Shown one piece after another: positions 6,535 through 11,675 of a stretch of 14,111 nt of DNA. How positions within the stretch are numbered: the stretch's first letter is position 1; each line of letters begins with the position of its first letter. The notes under the pieces were generated by a model. It searched no databases and was not told the origin of the DNA. It saw only the letters and a list, made by a program, of their open reading frames with translations. The stretch covers positions 1 through 14,111 of the forward strand of contig JBPCOJ010000127.1 of NCBI GenBank assembly GCA_051000345.1, read 5' to 3'. The translations under genes and the position numbers were made by a program. Source of the DNA: JBHENC01 sp051000345. Its GTDB lineage: Bacteria > Acidobacteriota > Blastocatellia > Pyrinomonadales > Pyrinomonadaceae.

Positions 6535-7986
6535 TTACGAACGTGGTTTTCGGGGGAAGGATGCTCGGTGTGTGCTTCGGAAATCTATCTTGTGCTTGGC
6601 GAGCATACGGTCGAGGGTTTTACGGTCAACGTTCAGTATCCGCGCGGCGGCCAATTTGTTGCCGCCCGTGTGTTCGAGCAGGCGTGCGACGTACTCGCCC
6701 TCCAGTCTCTCCAGAGTCATCCAGTCTTCAACCGTGAGGATCGGACTTTTATCCGGCGCGGCAATTGTCTTTTCGGTGGACGGATGAGCGGCGCTATGGC
6801 GTATGTCTTTCGGCAGATCTTCGGGACGCACGGTGTGGTCGCAAAGCGCAGCGGCGTGCAGCACGGCGTTTTCCAGTTCGCGTATGTTGCCCGGCCACGC
6901 GTACTCTTCGAGCAAGCGGACGGCCTCGCGCGAGAATCGCAGGCGCGGCTCGTCTCCGGCGCGCACGCGCCCGGCGAAGTGCTTGACGAGGAGTAGAATG
7001 TCTTCGCGCCGCTCGCGCAGCGGCGGCAGATGTAGGTTAATGCCGTTAAGACGATAGAAAAGGTCTTGGCGGAAGCGCCCTTCGCGTACCTCCGCTTTCG
7101 GCTCGCGGTTAGAGGCGGCGATAACGCGCACGTCAATGCGCAATGAGCGGTTCGCTCCGACACGGCGAATCTCGCCCTGCTGCAATGCGCGCAGCAGCTT
7201 TACTTGAAAGTCCAAAGTCGTTTCCGCAATCTCGTCGAGGAGGATCGTGCCGCCGTCCGCTTCCTCGAACAATCCGGGGCGGTCGCGTTCCGCTCCCGTG
7301 AAGGAGCCGCGCATATGTCCAAAGAGTTCCGATTCGATCAGCTCGGAGGGAAGCGCGCCGCAGTTGACGGCGACGAAGGGCTTCGGGGCGCGCGGGCTAC
7401 CGTAGTGGATGGCGCGCGCCACGACCTCTTTGCCCGTCCCCGACTCGCCCGTGATGAGCACCGGCAGTGAAGTCGCGGCGAGGCGTCCGACCATCTTCAT
7501 GACGTTGATGAGGGCCGGACTCTTGCCGATCAAATTGAGGTCTGAGGCGCGTGCGGAAGCTGCCGGCTCTTCGGTTTCGACATGCCGCTGTTTCTCGAAC
7601 CGCTTGCGCACCGCCTTCGATAATTCTTCCACGTCACGAATGCCGAAGGGCTTCAGCAGATAATCGTAAGCGCCGAGTGCCATAGCGTCCATGGCGTCTG
7701 CTGCCGAACCGTATCCGGTCATTAAAACGATCTGCGCGTCCGGCTGCTTCTCGACGAATTGTCGAAGCACATCGAAACCGCTCACCCCTCCGAGCAGGAC
7801 ATCGCAGAAGACCAGCGACCATCGTTGCTCGGCGATCATCTCCAAAGCGCGTGCGGCTGTTTCTGCAACGCTGACCTGCCAGCCATCGGCGCGCAGCACA
7901 TCGGCGACAAACTGGCATATCAGCGGGTCGTCATCCACCACGAGCGCCTGCATATTGCCGGTCACAGATAGCATTGGGTTCAGCAT
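6535..7986 (-). CDS. NtrC-family sigma-54-dependent response regulator
   Basis: The 483-residue protein has the full three-domain layout. The receiver domain (about 12-130) has acidic residues DDD (18-20), the phospho-acceptor Asp62 in FCDVLLGG, Thr90 and Lys112 in LLKPFG. The AAA+ domain (about 150-390) has Walker A GESGTGKE (180-187), the sigma-54 contact loop GSFTGA (227-232, a variant of GAFTGA), Walker B GGTILLDEI (245-253), FRQDLFYRLN (305-314) and WPGNIRELENAV (364-375). The C-terminal Fis-type helix-turn-helix (about 428-466) includes NKLAAARILNVDRKTLDRML. When phosphorylated, such proteins use ATP to open sigma-54 promoters. No histidine kinase gene is adjacent, so its partner is elsewhere. 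The likely target is the downstream beta-helix gene, which has a -24/-12 promoter. The start at 7986 has AGAGGA rather far upstream (12 bases); in-frame ATGs at 7974 or 7953 are alternatives. Confidence 0.93.
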   Translation of the reverse strand: MLNPMLSVTGNMQALVVDDDPLICQFVADVLRADGWQVSVAETAARALEMIAEQRWSLVFCDVLLGGVSGFDVLRQFVEKQPDAQIVLMTGYGSAADAMDAMALGAYDYLLKPFGIRDVEELSKAVRKRFEKQRHVETEEPAASARASDLNLIGKSPALINVMKMVGRLAATSLPVLITGESGTGKEVVARAIHYGSPRAPKPFVAVNCGALPSELIESELFGHMRGSFTGAERDRPGLFEEADGGTILLDEIAETTLDFQVKLLRALQQGEIRRVGANRSLRIDVRVIAASNREPKAEVREGRFRQDLFYRLNGINLHLPPLRERREDILLLVKHFAGRVRAGDEPRLRFSREAVRLLEEYAWPGNIRELENAVLHAAALCDHTVRPEDLPKDIRHSAAHPSTEKTIAAPDKSPILTVEDWMTLERLEGEYVARLLEHTGGNKLAAARILNVDRKTLDRMLAKHKIDFRSTHRASFPRKPRS

Positions 7987-8108
7987 CTCAGACTTTCATC
8001 CTCTTACACTTCCGATTCGATATGCTCATGATGTACCTCGCCGGATTATTTACTAAAGTTTGCCGCATTGTTTGGTGAAAACGAGTCTTATCTTGCTTTC
8101 TACGATGA

Positions 8109-8151
8109 GACTCAGAGTGCCCCATCCGCTTGCGGTGGGGATGAATGAGTC
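8109..8151. repeat. Symmetric two-tier hairpin
   Basis: GACTC (8109-8113) pairs with GAGTC (8147-8151). After a symmetric 6-by-6 internal loop, CCCCA (8120-8124) pairs with TGGGG (8136-8140), then CCG pairs with CGG around CTTG, leaving one bulged T. The symmetry suggests an RNA structure or a protein-binding dyad. Confidence 0.5.
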
Positions 8152-8175
8152 CGAGTCAAAAACAACTTTGAGTTC

Positions 8176-8226
8176 GTCGCGCAGCGACTCCGCTTAAATG
8201 CCGCGCTGCTTGCGGCGCGGATTTTT
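8176..8226 (+). terminator. Hairpin pair ending in a T-run (terminator-like)
   Basis: GTCGC (8176-8180) pairs with GCGAC (8184-8188). CCGCGC (8201-8206) pairs with GCGCGG (8215-8220), followed by A and five Ts (8222-8226). On the plus strand this resembles an intrinsic terminator, yet no plus-strand gene ends before it. It could end a small RNA that includes the hairpin at 8109-8151, or attenuate the leader of the transporter gene. Confidence 0.4.
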
Positions 8227-8289
8227 ACTTTCGGGTAAAGCTCAGTCAAGGCTTTGATTGTGGGGATTTCGCCCACACGATGCAACTAA

Positions 8290-8484
8290 AAGTCCGGCAA
8301 AACGCACCGCGATTTCATTGCATATTTATCGCGCACCATAATTACTGCTGCTTGCGGATTCTCCCGCTTAAAGGCATTGTGTAAAATCTTTTCCCTATAT
8401 GCGACGCCGGTAAATCAAGTTCGGCAAAACGGTTTTAGTATGCGATGCGAAAACCGACGTGGTTGATTCAATCACTTGCCGGAC
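8290..8484. promoter_or_regulatory. Three copies of a GTYCGGCAA motif ahead of the transporter gene
   Basis: AAGTCCGGCAAAACG (8290-8304) and AAGTTCGGCAAAACG (8417-8431) are direct repeats with one difference. TTGCCGGAC (8476-8484) is an inverted copy of the core GTCCGGCAA. They could be operator sites for an unknown regulator. Confidence 0.35.
8430..8456. repeat. Hairpin in the transporter leader
   Basis: CGGTTTT (8430-8436) is a perfect 7-base inverted match to AAAACCG (8450-8456), with a 13-base loop containing GCGATGCG. Its first base-pairs overlap the second GTYCGGCAA repeat, so structure and protein binding could compete. Confidence 0.4.
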
Positions 8485-8520
8485 ACGCGCGTAAAGCGGC
8501 GAGGTGCATCCTTTCTTTTT

Positions 8521-9831
8521 ATGGATCGGCAATCAAGGATTATGGCAACACAAGGGGAATCGGGTTTGGATGAAGCGAAGAGCGCGGGCGGATTGTTTCG
8601 CGCGTTGTCGCACCGAAACTACAGATTGTTCTGGACGGGCGCGCTGTTGTCGAACGTCGGCACATGGATGCAGGTGGTGGCGCAGGGCTGGCTCGTTTTG
8701 AGCATGACCGACTCGCCGTTTTATCTCGGCTTGGATGCGTTTATGGCGACTGCGCCGGGACTTCTTTTCACGCTCGCGGGCGGCGTCTTCGCAGACCTCG
8801 TTGACCGCCGGCGGTTGTTGATTTACACGCAAATCGGCGCGGGACTTTCGGCGCTCGCGTTCGCCGTTTTGATTTCAACGCAGGTTGTGCGCCCGAATGA
8901 TTTTACGCATGTGTGGATAGTTTTTGTGCTGTCGTTTTTCACGGGCTGCTGCATGGCGCTGGCGTCGCCGTCGTATCAGGCGATCACGATTGATCTGGTC
9001 GGGCGCGAAGATTTGCCGAACGCGATTGCTTTGAACTCGACGCAGTTTCAATTCTCGCGCATCGTCGGCCCGGCCATGGCGGGAGTCGCCTTGAGCGTCT
9101 TCGGTTTGGCCGGATGTTTTTACGCGAACGCTTTTTCGTATGTCGCGGTCGTCACAGCACTCGCGCTGGTGCGTTTTGAGCGAAACGAACGCGACGGCGA
9201 AACGGTTCGCGCGACGAAAGACACGCACGCATTGTGGAACGATTTAATCGAAGGCTTCAAGTACGTCCGCAAACGCCCGCGCGTTTTTATGCTGCTTTCG
9301 ATTTCCGCCGTGACAAGTCTTTTCGGCGCGCCGTATTTCGCGCTCGTGCCGTATTTCGCGCGCAACATATTTCATTTGGGCGAAACAGGACTTGCGACGA
9401 TGATGGGAGTGGCGGGCGCGGGCGCATTCTTCGGCGCGCTCTTTCTCGTGTTGCTCGGCAACTTTCGTTACAAGGGATGGTTCGTGCTCGGCGGCGCGTT
9501 CTTTTTTTCGTTGGCGCTCATCGGCTTTTCGCTTTCGACTGACTATATGCTCTCGCTGATTTTTCTTTTCTTCATGGGCTTTGCCATCGTTTGCTCTGTT
9601 GCCGTCATTAACACTTTATTGCAGCAACTCGTGACAAACGAAATGCGCGGGCGCGTAATGAGCATGTTCATACTTTCTTTTATGGGCGCAATGCCGGTTG
9701 GCAATCTTCTCGCGGGCGCTGCCGCGCAGCGCTACGGCGCGCCGCACACGCTCGCCGCAGGCGGCCTCGTCATCGCTCTCTTCGTCGCGTATGTCGCCAT
9801 CGGCAACAAGCGTCTGCGCGGATTGCGCTGA
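8521..9831 (+). CDS. Major facilitator superfamily exporter, EntS/MFS_3-like
   Basis: The product is 436 residues from the ATG at 8521. The motif RALSHRNYRLFWTGALLSNVGTWMQ near the start is typical of the MFS_3/EntS-like group of exporters. The loop 2-3 motif GGVFADLVDRRRLL lies at about 87-100. Further conserved stretches are QFQFSRIVGPAMAG and NEMRGRVMSMF. Hydrophobic segments are spread over the whole length, consistent with about 12 membrane helices and a charged central loop (RFERNERDGETVR...KYVRKRPR). Such proteins use the proton gradient to export siderophores, drugs or other small molecules; the substrate cannot be told from sequence. The start is uncertain: the ATGs at 8521 and 8542 both lack a well-spaced ribosome site, and the in-frame TTG at 8476 lies in a repeat. 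The gene stands alone, with a long structured leader. Confidence 0.9.
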   Translation: MDRQSRIMATQGESGLDEAKSAGGLFRALSHRNYRLFWTGALLSNVGTWMQVVAQGWLVLSMTDSPFYLGLDAFMATAPGLLFTLAGGVFADLVDRRRLLIYTQIGAGLSALAFAVLISTQVVRPNDFTHVWIVFVLSFFTGCCMALASPSYQAITIDLVGREDLPNAIALNSTQFQFSRIVGPAMAGVALSVFGLAGCFYANAFSYVAVVTALALVRFERNERDGETVRATKDTHALWNDLIEGFKYVRKRPRVFMLLSISAVTSLFGAPYFALVPYFARNIFHLGETGLATMMGVAGAGAFFGALFLVLLGNFRYKGWFVLGGAFFFSLALIGFSLSTDYMLSLIFLFFMGFAIVCSVAVINTLLQQLVTNEMRGRVMSMFILSFMGAMPVGNLLAGAAAQRYGAPHTLAAGGLVIALFVAYVAIGNKRLRGLR

Positions 9832-9844
9832 CCGGGCGCTCGGC

Positions 9845-10091
9845 TAGGTTGTGTTGACGTTTGATAAATTGCCACGAGTTTTAACTCGTGGAAAGGTTTG
9901 ATGTTGTTGCCAAAGGCTTGAGCCGAATGCCTTTCTTTTGAATTTCAGTGTGGCTTTAGCCTAATTTGCGCTGAAGCAAGAAGGATGATTGATTATTTTC
10001 ATAAGTCTGGCTAAAGCCGCGTCTTTTGTTGTATTGCTGTCCACAGGCTTGTGCTGGCGGCAATTGAAAAACTAAATGTCAACAGAACCTA
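9845..10091. mobile_element. MITE-like element with terminal inverted repeats
   Basis: The left end, TAGGTTGTGTTGACGTTT (from 9845), matches the reverse complement of the right end, TAGGTTCTGTTGACATTT (from 10091 backwards), at 16 of 18 positions. Both arms then run on to ATTGCC. The outer TA on each side could be a target duplication, as made by IS630/Tc1-mariner-type transposases. Inside are a hairpin CCACGAGTT/AACTCGTGG (9872-9891), AAAGGC/GCCTTT (9912-9934) and the pair GGCTTTAGCC (9952-9961)/GGCTAAAGCC (10009-10018). No coding frame is present, so it would need a transposase supplied elsewhere. It sits between two convergent genes and may also act as their shared terminator. Confidence 0.7.
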
Positions 10092-10117
10092 ATAGAGTAA
10101 ACCCATGCGTTTAATTT

Positions 10118-10849
10118 TCAGTGGATGATGATGCCGAAGCCGATTGTGACGTTGTTCGCCTTTCTACTTTTCTGGGTGATTGATGAAAAAGGAGACCCTG
10201 CAACATCGAAGTCGCGCGTGAAGATCGGGTTGTAGTCCACCTCGACGAGCCGGAGGTCAATCCTTCTATGCACGCGCACGTCAATGCCGCCGCCGAGTTT
10301 CATGGCGAAGCTCGTCACTTTACTTCGGAGAGTAAAATTGTCGAAGGGGATTGGAGAAGTATTCACTCCCTTAAAAGTGTTGCGCGCCGCGCCGAACAGA
10401 GCATGAGCAAACGGCTTGAAGCGTGCTTCCTTCCGATTGTCTTTGACCTGCACGCCGACCAGAAAGTTATAGACGCGATCTGTGGTCTTGAGGGTCTCGG
10501 CAGTGCCATCGAAAGTGTCAACGAACTTGTCGGTTTTAGAGTGACCGGTCACGTTCGCCTTAATGCCGAAATACCTGTTGAAGTTATAAGTGATTGAGGT
10601 GTCAAAGCCATTGAAGCCCCGACGATGGCAGAAGGAAGTCTGAAAGTTTTTGCCGAGAATGTCCGTCGCCTCGCTTGAGCATTGTGCGAAAGTTGTACCG
10701 AAAGCTGTGGAGGCTTCGGCATTGGGCTGCACCCTGTTGTATGAGTAGCCGCCGTAGAACTCGACTTTGTTGTAATCGTCCGAACTCTGTGCAGATGCCA
10801 GAGAAGCACAGAGGCTGGTGAAGAAGATTGAGAACAGTAGTTTTTTCAT
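10118..10849 (-). CDS. Outer-membrane beta-barrel protein (porin-like)
   Basis: The 243-residue product starts at the ATG at 10849, with AAAGGA (10857-10862) 7 bases upstream; an in-frame ATG at 10891 has no comparable support and would bury the signal peptide. Residues 1-20 form a clear signal peptide (KKLLFSIFF...ASLASA, cut before QSS). The rest has alternating polar/non-polar strands ending in aromatic residues. Examples are KVEFYGGYSYNRV, FDTSITYNFNRYFGIKANVTG, VYNFLVGVQVK and the final strand NVTIGFGIIIH. This is the pattern of small eight-to-ten-strand barrels of the OmpA/outer-membrane beta-barrel type. Two cysteines (in AQCSS and SFCHRR) could form a disulfide in a surface loop. Its function, whether adhesion, stability or small-solute passage, is not determined. 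It is divergent from the ECF sigma gene and convergent with the exporter gene. Confidence 0.85.
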   Translation of the reverse strand: MKKLLFSIFFTSLCASLASAQSSDDYNKVEFYGGYSYNRVQPNAEASTAFGTTFAQCSSEATDILGKNFQTSFCHRRGFNGFDTSITYNFNRYFGIKANVTGHSKTDKFVDTFDGTAETLKTTDRVYNFLVGVQVKDNRKEARFKPFAHALFGAARNTFKGVNTSPIPFDNFTLRSKVTSFAMKLGGGIDVRVHRRIDLRLVEVDYNPIFTRDFDVAGSPFSSITQKSRKANNVTIGFGIIIH

Positions 10850-10890
10850 GGTCTTATCCTTTCCAAGTGTGTTGCTAATTTCTCGCTTCA

Positions 10891-10917
10891 ATTATTAACG
10901 CGCCGCCGCTTCGCCAA
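10891..10917 (-). promoter_or_regulatory. Possible promoter of the beta-barrel gene
   Basis: On the minus strand TTGGCG (10912-10917) is followed after 15 bases by AATAAT (10891-10896), leaving about 41 bases to the ATG. The -10 is close to consensus but the spacing is short, so this is tentative. Confidence 0.3.
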
Positions 10918-11015
10918 AACCACCACGCCGCCGCAACCTTTTTTGAGCCAGTCAAATCCGCGAGAAACACTCAGACAATCTTGCAGACCGTTGCTGAATG
11001 AAATCCGCCGCGCGG

Positions 11016-11024
11016 TGCTATACT
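11016..11024 (+). promoter_or_regulatory. Extended -10 promoter of the sigma/kinase operon
   Basis: TGCTATACT at 11016-11024 is an exact extended -10 (TG-N-TATACT). A convincing -35 is not visible at the usual distance; TTGCTG at 10991 is 22 bases away. Transcription would start near 11031, which supports the sigma-factor start at 11085 over an ATG at 10998. Confidence 0.45.
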
Positions 11025-11084
11025 CCGGGCGCGCGACGACGCCATAAAACAGGCGCGAACGAACAAACGGAACGAACGAACTTC

Positions 11085-11675
11085 ATGCCCGCACACTCCT
11101 CCGCCCGCCATGAACTGACGCAGTTGCTCGTAGATTGGGGCAACGGTGATGAGTCCGCGCCCGATAAACTTTTTCCGCTCATTTATGAAGAACTCAAACG
11201 CACGGCGCGCCGTTATCTGCGAAAGGAGACGCCGGGACACACCTTGCAAACGACGGCACTCGTCAACGAGGCTTACTTGCGTCTCATCGACCAGAAACGT
11301 GTTCGCTGGCAAAACCGCGCGCACTTCTTCGCTATCGCTGCACAAATGATGCGCCGTATTCTCGTTGACCACGCGCGTAAGCGTGCACGCTTGAGACGCG
11401 GCGGAGGGATGCACAAAATTTCACTCGATGGAGTCGCCGCCGTATCGGATGAACGCGCGGCGGAGTTGATCGCGCTTGACGAGGCGTTGCAACATCTCGC
11501 CAAAGTTGACGTGCGGCGCAGTCAAGTCGTCGAACTGCGTTTCTTCGGCGGCTTGAGCAATGCGGAGATCGCCGAAGTGTTGAAGATTGCCCCGAACACA
11601 GTGATGCGCGATTGGAACATGGCGCGCGCGTGGCTCTACCGCGAGACGTGCAAGGAAGTCACGGATGAAACCTGA
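11085..11675 (+). CDS. ECF-type RNA polymerase sigma factor, kinase-linked group
   Basis: The 196-residue protein belongs to the Sigma70_ECF type common in Acidobacteria and Planctomycetes. The sigma-2 region spans about 8-105, with LFPLIYEELKRTARRYL, HTLQTTALVNEAYLRL (52-67) and NRAHFFAIAAQMMRRILVDHAR. The sigma-4 region spans about 128-190, with VVELRFFGGLSNAEIAEVLKI and a helix-turn-helix ending NTVMRDWNMARAWLYRE. The position normally held by the acidic DAED motif of region 2.2 reads QTTA (55-58). In the Vibrio EcfP/PknT system a kinase phosphorylates a threonine there to switch the sigma factor on. No anti-sigma gene is adjacent; instead the gene overlaps a Ser/Thr kinase gene by 11 bases. 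The start at 11085 is preferred because the extended -10 lies upstream of it, though its ribosome site is weak. Confidence 0.9.
   Translation: MPAHSSARHELTQLLVDWGNGDESAPDKLFPLIYEELKRTARRYLRKETPGHTLQTTALVNEAYLRLIDQKRVRWQNRAHFFAIAAQMMRRILVDHARKRARLRRGGGMHKISLDGVAAVSDERAAELIALDEALQHLAKVDVRRSQVVELRFFGGLSNAEIAEVLKIAPNTVMRDWNMARAWLYRETCKEVTDET

Larger units (their letters stand above)
7987..8520. other. Long structured, repeat-rich intergenic region
   Basis: No protein gene is supported here. The region separates the divergent regulator (minus) and transporter (plus) genes. It holds several hairpins, listed separately, and repeated words. GCTTGCGG occurs at 8128, 8208 and 8350. CCGCTTAAA occurs at 8190 and 8364. 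AAGTYCGGCAAAACG occurs at 8290 and 8417. A -10-like TAAAAT at 8382-8387 could serve the transporter gene, but it has no good -35. Confidence 0.55.

Noticed and set aside
8281..8299. Second sigma-54-like site (TGCCGGACTTTTAGTTGCA on the minus strand) upstream of the regulator gene
   Set aside because: It has GG-N10-GC spacing and TTGCA, but the -24 half keeps only GG. It is also 295 bases from the start codon and coincides with the GTYCGGCAA repeat.
10998..11084. Upstream ATG at 10998 extending the sigma factor by 29 residues
   Set aside because: The extension lacks family similarity and would begin before the extended -10 promoter at 11016-11024.
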